In this document: in pieces, positions 20,201-25,747 of the stretch
How positions within the stretch are numbered: position 1 is the first letter of the stretch
How the letters are laid out: each line of letters begins with the position of its first letter
Assembly: GCA_029882355.1 (NCBI GenBank)
Contig: JAOUKV010000028.1
Coordinates: 1 to 37,755, forward strand
Reading direction: 5' to 3'
Length of the DNA stretch: 37,755 nt
Source of the DNA: Gammaproteobacteria bacterium
GTDB taxonomy: Bacteria > Pseudomonadota > Gammaproteobacteria > SZUA-229
Notes under the pieces: model-generated
What the model saw: the letters and a program-made list of their open reading frames with translations, nothing else
Database searches by the model: none
Told to the model about the DNA's origin: nothing
Program-made: the position numbers and the translations under genes

Positions 20201-20669
20201 CATAAGTAATAACGGTAGTATGATCAGTACAGATTTCTTTAATCCCAGTGTTAGAGCTAACACCGTTAATTTGACCGCTGCGAGTAATATTGGTCTGGAT
20301 GAAATAAACGCGTTTGTTTTGAGTAGTGATATACAGGGTACAGTAACACTGATATATTCTGCCAATGCTTATATCACAACGTCACCAAATGTTAATGTTA
20401 ATCTTGATATAGTCGATTTAGGTGTTGGTCTTATTAACTCAGGTGCAGCAAGAAGTGCAGGTACTCAGCGTAGTCAATCGAGTGGACTCGAGGATGTTGG
20501 CTTTATTGATTTGGCTTTGTTTTCTGATATTAACCTGTTTGTAATTGATGGTGTTGGTATTGCATTACCCGATGATCAAAGTGATGAGCCGCCTTTACCA
20601 GGCAAAGAAGAAGAAAAAAGGAAAAAGAAGAAAGCAGATGGTGTACAAGTTTCTGTTTTATTTAACTAA
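8232..20669 (+). CDS. Giant two-partner secretion exoprotein TpsA (filamentous haemagglutinin-like)
   Basis: This 4145-aa protein (roughly 0.4 MDa) is the predicted cargo of the upstream TpsB. A long basic signal sequence (residues 1-35, ending SVIAA) leads into a TPS/haemagglutination-activity domain (about 36-290) with the signature NPNGI (117-121) that the transporter recognises. The remainder is a Gly/Asn/Thr/Ser/Ala-rich series of short beta-strand repeats expected to fold as a long right-handed beta-helix. Related modules of about 140 aa fill residues 970-1880, and modules of 155-157 aa fill 3240-3790; two and a half of the latter are almost identical in DNA. Residues near 2100-2160 form a non-repetitive aromatic-rich insert. 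The C terminus departs from the repeats: an acidic/Pro linker, a KEEEKRKKKK block, then ADGVQVSVLFN. I saw no cysteine beyond the signal peptide. The likely role is adhesion or surface structure; no toxin domain is recognisable. Confidence 0.93.
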   Translation: MKYFFTKRCFQKRKLGVLEVACGLLLSTSHSVIAAPQGGQIVSGQGSIAAPSLTTTQIHQLSNNLVIDWQSFNVSANEMVQFVQPSSTSAVLNQIHDISPSEIFGSIDANGLVFLINPNGILFGEGSHIQVNGLFASNLEMDASRFMSGDFAFESMGMVDGMIVNHGVISASTGGVTLISDTGVVNEGRILATVGSINLAVTTSATLDFTGDGLLQLSVSGDVLDNAQSLDAAITNTGEIIAQGGDVLISGQVARDVFTNVVNNTGVIRATRVLNEGGVITLAGPSGDINNSGTLDVSGSEAGDIVVTAENITHSGLIDASATEGNGGSVTLQSSADTLLEGASIITVNADNGVGGTAHVLGDRVGLFDESQVNASGLTGGGEVLIGGDFQGSNPDIQNAAQTYVGANTSITADAIAEGDGGKVIVWADETTQYYGDISVQGGEASGNGGFVEVSGKNILNFEGTVDTTAVNGLDGTLLLDPLDIIIIDQATAPVPADNLAVSGDNTILFADPDGATSYTISEDTLEGLTGNVILQAQQDIILSDLITDGVLDFTSVGTGSSVVFQAGRHITFNNIANTIQTAGGNIHLEADSQHSSAGAANGTGDLTLGLLNSNGGNITLLAAGGGFNIGGAITAGTGNVSISTSDNTAIDLDADITQAGFDFITTTGALTIGQATTAGTNGLGLDSVIEYASLLTLSIDLTVASNTASLLNLFATGSATNGFIINDQDTLTVNQELVINVGVDSNLDGSIDDYSVGVIEIDGGIVVGANNLSLSAHEIKGDNDNAPIAEDEITATTGSTVTLTGALIGITDKPLNLLGVETLVINDIGAGDIELDFGSGSVADLSVSSNVIDFTTLGDVTDLTYTNTHSSLGIATLVATGANLTINATNGITDNTSVITAQNLTLTADGLDAAIGVSGTGINTTLTGALTATANNGTGGIYINQTGALDVASIATGTGNLELTTTGAITQSGAIAVGGISSITAGANAITLTNAANDFVGAVSISNSAANAVQLTDVNAIDLGTVNVGSGGFTINAGGAISQSGVLTIAGASSFNAGANTIILANAGNDFTGAVSLSNSGAFNVEVTDTNAIDLGVVTTGTGTFIVNAGTDITDSGTQTVNGAATFNVGDAGNITLNDAANAYNSSVTFASSGILGNVTFVDTTAYDVQAGGLTVGGSLDITAAGITQTGGALSVTGISSFTAGANAITLTDATNNFGGAVSLSNSAATAAIVDVDAIDLGTVTVGNLDVTAIGVTQSGTITATGTANFNAGAGVITLTDAANDFGGVVSLSNSGLNDVAVTGISAIQLGAVSVGTGTFTINAGGAITQNSTLTIAGASSFSAGANAITLTDAANNFGGAVSLSNSAATAAIVDVDAIDLGTVTVGNLDVTAVGITQSGVITTTGTASFNAGAGVITLTDAANDFAGAVSLINSAANAVQITDVNAIDLGIINVGDLFTVTAGTNITDSGTQTVTGAASFNVGDGGNITLNDAANAYASTVSFNSSGTLGNVTFVDTTALDLQASTIGGDLNVTGAGITQSGILNVTGTSSFTAGANTIALNLANDFVGAVSLNNSGINAVSITDANAIQLGTVSVGSGSFTVNANGAITQASALTIAGASSFNAGANAITLTNASNDFGGVVSLSNSGLSNVALTDINAIQLGTVSVGTGTFTINAGGAITQNSALTIAGASSFSAGANTITLTNALNDFTGAVSLSNSGTANVAITDANAIDLGVVNVGTGTFIVTAGTDITSSGTQTVGGAATFNVGASGNITLNDASNTYNAGVTFVSAGTLNNVTFLDNTAYNVQAGGLTIGGALNITAAGITQTGDLSVTGASTFNAGSNDITLTNAANNFNSIAITSASNVTLVDGIGGAGIAASSVAGDYSLTSVGSITSSGLLSAANANLLVTGLGNSIGSALTPIAIDLSGNLTATASNGSGGIYISDAGNLAINTINANTGNVELSAVGSITDAAGADTTVDIIANRLTLNATAGAGVSATDALNLQVTRLTIPNSTGGDFFLTEANALLLETVNVGSIDLFANGNLTVIGNVTTSTGDLKLGSAGILAIEQTESSTTGVSYLAGAAVEALVNYPFQGTTDDMWVTPVTYGAVTLNSSAGGNIILESNDIRINVNEPMTYSASFYLSIQDIFDLTYDDYYWGYISPDATLNAGTNAVIFDTYTAANTLTVGTMLTAAEIGRISAAGAVQFGTLDNTGGVQLTSNINTSAFTDTLLITSGAVTSSAAANTLTVDNLSIDAENGIGSAATALRVNSNTISAVNHTSGDIYLSFIGNTTVGGIGQTIDNQVAGGTIGIAATGNLIIANDFTVAGTGTVSLDANGTITRTGGTITANTVNLGTNGTTTAIGAAGTPVIVSSPNITATTTTGDINLQNDQTVNLIMAAGGNAEFVNTTGAINSVTAQAINATGNLTLRADDMEFVTGSTVSGANINLYTQTAAAGFLLGSNVNAADQVELAATELQALSSIGTVTIGENGVNTGDIILGGAVDLSAENFALTLATEGKIDTLSAGNILNLKIGKTLTLDALNIGTTNPVETVASNLNIITNNGAANIVNGNYINYLQINAGTGAVDIRNTGFVNFNTTLTVGSLVLDVDNYIWNQTGGAINASVGDIALTVRSVGGNDGIYLDGGTSFNAASGDLFLTADRMMFDRSGTSTLTGNNIEISPYTNSNSIVIGSNVTGTTDVSYIPMQLNSAELAMLNSAGTVTIGGVGYTGNVNMGQTAVNLSAENFDFTVTTTGTIDDITGTANSLSLNTGHLLTLNAGAGIGNTNAITFTADSVSAINTTSGSLALAPTGNITLGGGANTIEQQAPNGALTVASGGDIIIAADVSVSGGGLSTVSLNAAGTITRTGGTVIGDTINLTAGAVGDSIGVSGTPVITNGNTLNINATGNAYVENISATAAQLAGTTANITFVQSGAGDLALGNLIASGLIDVSTTSSNIYGVAGQTVQANDVAVVSAGSIGVGQTLFIDAANSLSLTTNGAGAAGSISVGSNTAIPLSGLVVNNGNSSTVIGITAPSFTVNSTLGDGTGNLLLNATAGSIALNADLNYLDLYLGATGGITQTTGIITANNLLIRTTNSVTLSGNNDVNNLAANVAGAGQSFTFNDVDDLNLAQITGFTPLPTTAGITTNNGAINLTTGGALTQTALGVVSGGLLTTDTVGGATLNTATNNITSFNGTDTNGDILLTDSGTLNIAGISTTGNVTLSTGSLTQSGLISSNQLTTNTVNGSVLSSLNTVNGYSAINTTSGNVQLNNDITTLTLAGINQSGTGNVIINNTGNIVAGNAIISNAINLTAGGTISQNATGSLTGGVLTTSSAGGTTLGLNNALSGFNATDSAGGNILLIDSGALNVAGINTTGNVDLTTGNLTQSGIINANQLTTNTVNGSVLNSLNTVNSYTATNTTSGNIELNDNVATLTLAGINQSGSGDVIISNTGAIINSGATISNAINLAAGGTITQAGAFTGTLLTTSSIGGTTLSNAANDVAGFNATDTTGDILIVDNNALNIAGISTSGNVSLSTGSLSQSGVINANQLTTNTVNGSVLNSLNTVNSYAATNTTSGNIELNDNVATLTLAGINQSGSGDVIISNTGAIINSGATISNAINLAAGGTITQAGAFTGTLLTTSSIGGTTLSNAANDVAGFNATDTTGDILIVDNNALNIAGISTSGNVSLSTGSLSQSGVISANQLTTNTVNGSVLNSLNIVNSYAATNATSGNIELNDNVATLTLAGINQSGSGDVIISNTGAIINSGATISNAIDLKAGGTITQTATFAGTLLTTTSNGGTTLGLNNALSSFNGSDVSGDILLVDTGSLDITGITTTGNINLTTGSLTQSGAISGNVLTTTTAGGSLLNDAGNSVAAYIASDTAGGSIELANTGALNIDLLTTDASITISSTGDISQTSDIISTAGGDISVTSSAGSITMVNGTNASTTGGTITYEASGDIAVSSLDAAAGTLANVGTVTVISNNGSMISTDFFNPSVRANTVNLTAASNIGLDEINAFVLSSDIQGTVTLIYSANAYITTSPNVNVNLDIVDLGVGLINSGAARSAGTQRSQSSGLEDVGFIDLALFSDINLFVIDGVGIALPDDQSDEPPLPGKEEEKRKKKKADGVQVSVLFN
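11846..12410 (+). repeat. Direct repeat inside tpsA, 420-base offset
   Basis: About 145 bases at 11846-11990 recur at 12266-12410 with very few differences, an offset of exactly 420 bases (140 codons). The encoded unit includes NNFGGAVSLSNSAATAAIVD. Other stretches of the same module recur at larger in-frame offsets, for example 12089-12266 against about 13150-13328 (offset 1062 bases, 354 codons). All offsets are multiples of three, so the repeats keep the beta-helix frame. Confidence 0.85.
18420..19580 (+). repeat. Near-identical 465-base tandem repeats in tpsA (2.5 copies)
   Basis: Units at 18420-18884, 18885-19349 and a partial third at 19350-19580 align at an exact 465-base (155-codon) period; for example, the segment CTGACTACCAATACAGTGAA occurs at 18438, 18903 and 19368. 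I counted only a handful of substitutions between units, many of them synonymous. A diverged relative begins near 17967, one 471-base step earlier. The third copy stops matching after about 19580. This indicates recent duplication or ongoing gene conversion. Copy number may vary between strains, or be collapsed by short-read assembly. Confidence 0.95.
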
Positions 20670-20689
20670 GTAGTTGGAGAGAATTTTTA

Positions 20690-21577
20690 ATGAGTCGTGA
20701 GATAATAAACTGTGCTGTTATGTTTTCGGATGTTGCTGGAAGTACGGCGCTCTATGATAAATTTGGTGATGAGAAGGCGAAAGCAATCATTGGAAATTGT
20801 ATCAATTTAATGGCTGATATCACTAAGCGATACAAAGGAGTGGTAATTAAAACTATTGGCGACGAAATTATGTGTCGCTTCCCAACTGCAGAAGATGGAG
20901 TTATTGCTAGTTGTCAAATCCAGGAAGCGGTTAGTATTTTGACCGGGCCTGATGATAATCCAATGGCTGTACGTATTGGTATCCATGCTGGTGAGGCAAT
21001 ACTTGATGATAATGATGTTTTCGGCGATGCTGTTAATGTTGCTGCCCGTATGGCGGGCATCGCTAAAGCGCGTCAAATTATCACAACTGAAGATACTTAT
21101 AACCAGCTTTCTGATGATTTACAGGAAATGGCAAGAGAGTTTGATACCACATCAGTAAAGGGTAAACAGGAACAAATTACAATTTATGATGTGGTTTGGG
21201 ATGAAGAAGATGACGTCACAAGAATGTCGTTTACACCATCACATTCCAAAGGTGACATTGAAATAATGATGAGTTATTCAGGTCAAAGTAAAGTTTTAAC
21301 ACAGGATGATATGCCTATTATTATAGGACGAGGAGCAAAAGCCGATATAACGATTGATGCAACTTTAGCATCACGAAGCCATGTTAAGCTGGATTATAAT
21401 CGTGGAAAATTTGTGCTCACAGACCAAAGTACGAATGGTACTTATATTAAGCTCAATGATGGCAAAGAAGTGTACCTAAGGCGCGAGGAACTTCCCTTAA
21501 GTTCACATGGAGTGATTAGTCTTGGAGAGAAGGTTGATGAGACAAGTGCACTCATCATTTTGTTTACAGTTACTTAG
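20690..21577 (+). CDS. Class III adenylate cyclase fused to an FHA domain
   Basis: Residues 1-170 form a class III nucleotide cyclase domain with all catalytic positions: metal-binding D14 (MFSDVAGST) and D58 (KTIGDE), adenine-selecting K54 and D109, and transition-state N116 and R120 (FGDAVNVAARM). K and D at the base-selecting positions favour ATP, hence cAMP. An acidic linker (WDEEDDVTRMSF, 170-181) leads to an FHA domain (about 192-290) with G213-R214, SRSH (228-231) and NGT (249-251), the phosphothreonine-binding residues. There is no signal peptide or membrane segment, so it should be cytosolic. It starts 20 bases after tpsA with a GGAG ribosome binding site and is probably the third gene of that operon. 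The kinase and phosphatase genes converge on it from the other side, which makes a phosphorylated kinase a natural FHA partner. Confidence 0.92.
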   Translation: MSREIINCAVMFSDVAGSTALYDKFGDEKAKAIIGNCINLMADITKRYKGVVIKTIGDEIMCRFPTAEDGVIASCQIQEAVSILTGPDDNPMAVRIGIHAGEAILDDNDVFGDAVNVAARMAGIAKARQIITTEDTYNQLSDDLQEMAREFDTTSVKGKQEQITIYDVVWDEEDDVTRMSFTPSHSKGDIEIMMSYSGQSKVLTQDDMPIIIGRGAKADITIDATLASRSHVKLDYNRGKFVLTDQSTNGTYIKLNDGKEVYLRREELPLSSHGVISLGEKVDETSALIILFTVT

Positions 21578-21586
21578 TAATTTATT

Positions 21587-21607
21587 GCGCGGCAAAGTTT
21601 GCCGCGC
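21587..21607. terminator. Stem-loop between convergent genes, possible bidirectional terminator
   Basis: GCGCGGCAAA (21587-21596) and TTTGCCGCGC (21598-21607) are a perfect inverted repeat around one base, between the cyclase stop (21577) and the kinase stop (21630). Neither side has a strong T run, so it may terminate weakly or mainly protect 3' ends. Confidence 0.6.
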
Positions 21608-21629
21608 CTTCCAGCTCTGGCATTGCTGA

Positions 21630-24600
21630 TTAATCAAGATTACGTACTAGACGGAAACCTGTAGTATTACTGTTTGATGTGAATGGTTTCTTGAGCGAAA
21701 CCTTACAGTCCGAAATTGAGTCAGAGAAGTTTCCACCTGCAAGTACATAACCATTTTCTGTGCTTACCAACTCATCCACATTGCCCACATAATTAATTAG
21801 CCCCCAGTTGTTCACAGAGCCCGATTTAATTGGCACGATGTTCTGACCTTTAATAAGTTTCGAACCTATGCGTAGTCGACAATTGTAATTTGAGTTCCCT
21901 TCGCGACCACCTGCTTCTGAGGCATTACGCCATTGCTCATGTGAAGCGATTTGATAATTAAAGTCTGTTTCAGTTGACAGCCAGCTAGTGTAATTTTCTA
22001 TAATTTCTTTAGGTACATTTGTGGCTGGGAGTTCAGTGTCCACGGACGTGAGTTCAGTACACTGCTTGGTTGATTTGCAATAATCATTGAGTTGTTTAAT
22101 CGAAACTTCGTATTTGCCGATAGCATAGGGTTTTGATTTGACTGAGATTGCAGGTACAACGACCATAGTTGGTGCTGCTTTTTTACTTGATAATACGACA
22201 TCGTTACAGGCACCTCGAGTCTGTTTACCAATGCCTTGAAGGTCAGTACGACAAAGTTTGGCTTTGGCTTTGACCTGTTTCATCACACGATCATAATAGA
22301 TGCGTTCTGCGTTGTAGGCCTGGTTATCTTTCCATTCTGCTAGAGAATTATTGAGAGCAATATCTGCTTTCAGGTATTTCTCTTCATCAAAAAATTTCTT
22401 GTATTTTTTGTAAACTTCATTAGCTTTTAAAGTTTGCTTCGCTAATTTTTCTTTTAATTCATCTACCTGGTAGTGAGTAGGGTGCTTCGCTATAGCTTTG
22501 TTAAGGCTGTTCCGTGCAGCGGTAAGATTCCTTTGCTCAACTTCAATTTTGCCTTGAATAGCTAGTTTCGAAGGTTTTGGTAAACCCTCAATTTTAACTC
22601 GTGCAATAGTTTCAGATTTAACGATTGATAAGGCGTGTTCCTTCAGTCTATGCGCATCTAGCAAATTGGTTTTAGACATGGGTATAATTTCAAGATTTAC
22701 TATATAGCCAATTTTATCAACAATAAATCGATAGTCATCAATGTAATTCTTCTTTAGTGATTTTAATAATTTCTTGGCAATTTCAGCATCTTCATCTTCA
22801 CGAGTAAGAATTAATCTAGCCACTTCTTTGGTAGATATTTCTTTTTGATACTCGTACTCCTGTTTTTCTATATATTCGTTACTGAAATATTTTTTTGCAC
22901 TAATAGCATTTTCGAGAGCGCTTTCATAGTTGTCATCATTGGCGTTGTTTTCCGCCAGTGCAGAGTACATTCTCGATACTTCTTTTTTGGCAAAATCTAT
23001 GAATTCCTGATCATCACTATTTTTAACAATCTTGTCGTATGTTTTTACAGAGTCCTGAAGTCGGTTCTCGGAAGCGATGTTTCTAAATATGCGTTTATCA
23101 TTTTCGATGCCAGCTAATAGTTTAATGTGGGCAAGTTTAGTTTTATGTGATTTCCTGCTTTCTTCTAGATGTATTTTGCTTGCTGTCTTTGATTCGTCAA
23201 TCAACAATGCTTGATAGAGGTTGCTGTAGTTCTCAATAAGTGATGGACGATTTTCCTTGCTTAGCGTATTAATGCTTGATTCATAATCAAGATTATATTG
23301 TGTACGCGCCTCAATCTTGTAATGACTTAAGCTGATTTTTAATTTTGATATGTCTGTTATAAATTTTTCCAGAGTTGTCTCGTTATTAATAAAGTGGACC
23401 TTGATTAGTGAGTTGCTATCTAATGTTATGTTCTCCGAAGAATTAGAATTGCTTAATTGTTCAGTGTAACCAACTAGTTTTACTAAGGTTAAAGCGGGTG
23501 AAAATTGTAGTAGTAATTTTTCTGCCTGTTTGCTGTCAAACTCTAGTAACTGTTTAAATTCACCATCAAAGAGCTTAAGGAAGTTGATGTATTTCTTGCC
23601 CTGGGTTTCAGTATTAAGGCTCAGTATTGTAAGATCACCAATGTAGGGGGTCAGGTCGTTAGCGCTTATGCTTTCTTCTGGAATGTTGTTGTATGCTGTT
23701 GTCTGTGCCGCAGCGATTTGATTATTTAATTTCTCCAGTATTATCCTGTCATAGAGTTCCGTATAAATCTGGCTTTCAGTTACATATTTATTGCCCGTAT
23801 TTAAATAGATTTCAGCAGTTTCATATTGTTTATTTTTGATCGCATTATAGGCGGCGTTGTAGTAGCTAAATTCCAGTCGAGGGTCATTAAATGCCTCATC
23901 TTCTGGTGATATCTTCTTGATTAATGATAGTGTGTCAGTCAACTCATCTTTTGATTCATCAGGTAACAGGTTGAGTGCGAGCAGGTGCTCAATGTATTTA
24001 TCATGCAAGTTCTGAATTATAGATATTTTTGCTTCATTAATTTCTTCTGATAGAACCTGAATGGCTGCAGAGTCGGAATAATAGCCTAGCGCTTCAGCTG
24101 CATAGTTGTTTGCTGTTTCAAATTCGTATTGAGCGTTCTCAATATTGACTGCTTCCTGAATTTTTAAGGTGTAAATCTCTAATGCTTTATCTTTAATGCC
24201 ATTTTTAATTGCATTTCTTTTTTCAGGCGTATACTGGTTCAGAGATCCTAATGTCTGGAGTAAGCGAGAGCTGGTGCCTTCATTGGCCTGTAATATTATT
24301 TTGTCAATTTCCTCTTGCTCGTAATAGTTTGTGATGGGTTTGTAACCAAAGCCACCGATCAGACCGAGTGTTACTACCGTGCCTAAAAATATTTGCTTGG
24401 TATAGTTTTTTCTACGACGAATGCCGTCGAGAAATTCTTCCATGGTTTCTGTGCGTTTATCGCGAGTAAACTCCAGGGCTTTGTCTAAAGCTTTTTGTTG
24501 GCGTTTGCTGAAACCATTGATGATGGGCGGTTTCATGCCTAGCTGCTTGGCTTTCGGCGCGGTTTTTTTCTTGAATGGATGTTTTCCGGTTAGCAGTTGT

Positions 24601-25742
24601 ACCGTTACGCAGGCGAGGGCATAGATGTCATCGGATGGTGCTGGATCCCTGCCTTCAAACATTTCAACTGTTGCATATGCAGGTGTTAGTGCGCCCAGAG
24701 TGCCAGCATCAAAATCAGTTGTTGCATTTGCGGTGTTATCTGTAGGAGCAGGGTTGAGATTTGTTTCCAGTCCTGATTTTGATATGTCATGTTCGGGTGC
24801 GGGATCTTGTGCTGCACTACCTGCAGCGCGTGCGATACCAAAATCGATTACTTTTATCGGGCCATCATAGAGTACAAATGCGTTACCCGGTTTAAAATCT
24901 GAGTGTACCAGACCATTTGCATGAGCATAGGCCAGTCCTTCACCAAGACCAGTAACCATTTCCAGCGCTTCCATTTCTGAAAGACCTTCCTTAGGCATGC
25001 TTTTAATAAACTCATCCAGTGGTTTACCTTCCAGCATCTCCATGGTCATATAGACGGTTTCTTTATCGCGGTCAAAGTCATAGACGGTTGCGATATTTGG
25101 ATGCGCTAATTTCTGAGCTTTACTGGTTTCACGTTGAAGTGAGATAAAAGCGTCAGGGTGTTCTTTAAAATCTTCTGATAAAACTTTGATGGCAACATAA
25201 GGATTCATATCCTTTGCCTCGACCTTGAGCATATCAATGGCTTTGTAAACCACGCCCATGCCGCCTTCGCCAAGTACTGAAACAAGGTTGAAACGATCTT
25301 TAAGGATGCTGCCCGGTTTTAGAAGGCCATCGTCTTCGTCTTCGTCGACTTGATTGCTATCATTAGAAAAATCGGCAGTAGCCCCGCCTTCGTTTGAGCC
25401 AGCGAACACGGTTGCATCTTCATCTTCTTCATCAAATGAATCAGTGTCTTTTTCAGAAGATTTTTTTAGTGGTTGTGCGATGACAGTTGTATCATCATCT
25501 TCCTCATCAAGAGATGAATGAGGGGTGCCTGTTATGATGCCAATAGAATTTAATATTTTACGCTGATAGCTTTCGCTAATTTTATGATTCTCATAAAATT
25601 CATCTAGAGTTTTTCTGGCTGTTTCAAAAGTTTCTGTGTCACCAATATAAGATTCGCCCCAAAACTCAAGCAGTGAGCAGGCTTCTTCAATGCCTATTTC
25701 ATTATTAATTAGTTGTTCTACGGTAGTTTTAAACGTTTCCAT
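21630..25742 (-). CDS. Transmembrane Ser/Thr protein kinase with C-terminal FGE/sulfatase-modifying-factor-like domain
   Basis: Residues 1-140 form an N-terminal region with two copies of an acidic-threonine motif (79-89 and 104-114). The Hanks-type kinase domain (about 150-440) has the Gly loop GEGGMG (158-163), K186 (VAIK), catalytic HSDFKPGN (280-287, D282) and DFG (300-302). The arginine of the usual HRD is serine (non-RD), and the activation segment carries a roughly 45-residue Thr/Asp/Pro-rich insertion before LTPAYATVEM. One membrane helix (about 450-468) follows. Residues 470-1187 are mostly charged and helical, predicted periplasmic. Residues 1188-1370 resemble the FGE-sulfatase/SUMF1 fold, ending in GFRLVRN; the first of the two FGE catalytic cysteines is replaced (GGNFSDSISDC, D1341), the second is C1346. 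A sensor or binding role is therefore likelier than formylglycine synthesis. It starts 5 bases after the phosphatase gene, whose last codons hold its AAGGA ribosome binding site. Confidence 0.9.
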   Translation of the reverse strand: METFKTTVEQLINNEIGIEEACSLLEFWGESYIGDTETFETARKTLDEFYENHKISESYQRKILNSIGIITGTPHSSLDEEDDDTTVIAQPLKKSSEKDTDSFDEEDEDATVFAGSNEGGATADFSNDSNQVDEDEDDGLLKPGSILKDRFNLVSVLGEGGMGVVYKAIDMLKVEAKDMNPYVAIKVLSEDFKEHPDAFISLQRETSKAQKLAHPNIATVYDFDRDKETVYMTMEMLEGKPLDEFIKSMPKEGLSEMEALEMVTGLGEGLAYAHANGLVHSDFKPGNAFVLYDGPIKVIDFGIARAAGSAAQDPAPEHDISKSGLETNLNPAPTDNTANATTDFDAGTLGALTPAYATVEMFEGRDPAPSDDIYALACVTVQLLTGKHPFKKKTAPKAKQLGMKPPIINGFSKRQQKALDKALEFTRDKRTETMEEFLDGIRRRKNYTKQIFLGTVVTLGLIGGFGYKPITNYYEQEEIDKIILQANEGTSSRLLQTLGSLNQYTPEKRNAIKNGIKDKALEIYTLKIQEAVNIENAQYEFETANNYAAEALGYYSDSAAIQVLSEEINEAKISIIQNLHDKYIEHLLALNLLPDESKDELTDTLSLIKKISPEDEAFNDPRLEFSYYNAAYNAIKNKQYETAEIYLNTGNKYVTESQIYTELYDRIILEKLNNQIAAAQTTAYNNIPEESISANDLTPYIGDLTILSLNTETQGKKYINFLKLFDGEFKQLLEFDSKQAEKLLLQFSPALTLVKLVGYTEQLSNSNSSENITLDSNSLIKVHFINNETTLEKFITDISKLKISLSHYKIEARTQYNLDYESSINTLSKENRPSLIENYSNLYQALLIDESKTASKIHLEESRKSHKTKLAHIKLLAGIENDKRIFRNIASENRLQDSVKTYDKIVKNSDDQEFIDFAKKEVSRMYSALAENNANDDNYESALENAISAKKYFSNEYIEKQEYEYQKEISTKEVARLILTREDEDAEIAKKLLKSLKKNYIDDYRFIVDKIGYIVNLEIIPMSKTNLLDAHRLKEHALSIVKSETIARVKIEGLPKPSKLAIQGKIEVEQRNLTAARNSLNKAIAKHPTHYQVDELKEKLAKQTLKANEVYKKYKKFFDEEKYLKADIALNNSLAEWKDNQAYNAERIYYDRVMKQVKAKAKLCRTDLQGIGKQTRGACNDVVLSSKKAAPTMVVVPAISVKSKPYAIGKYEVSIKQLNDYCKSTKQCTELTSVDTELPATNVPKEIIENYTSWLSTETDFNYQIASHEQWRNASEAGGREGNSNYNCRLRIGSKLIKGQNIVPIKSGSVNNWGLINYVGNVDELVSTENGYVLAGGNFSDSISDCKVSLKKPFTSNSNTTGFRLVRNLD

Positions 25743-25747
25743 GTAAA

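Noticed and set aside
10493-20365. Many long minus-strand frames across tpsA, some over 180 codons and recurring every 465 bases
   Set aside because: Their recurrence follows the DNA repeats of tpsA; the peptides are low-complexity Pro/Val/Ala runs without starts or motifs.
19900-20669. TpsA C terminus considered as a contact-dependent inhibition (CdiA) toxin
   Set aside because: There is no VENN or similar pretoxin motif, no recognisable nuclease domain and no small immunity gene; the next gene is the FHA-cyclase.
21630-22183. FGE-fold C terminus considered as a target of a diversity-generating retroelement
   Set aside because: No reverse transcriptase, accessory gene or template repeat copy is visible in the window; FGE folds occur in many kinases without such elements.
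22845-23117. 90-codon hydrophobic plus-strand frame inside the kinase gene
   Set aside because: It is the complement of a Lys/Asn/Glu-rich region, which automatically yields Phe/Ile/Val-rich codons on the other strand.
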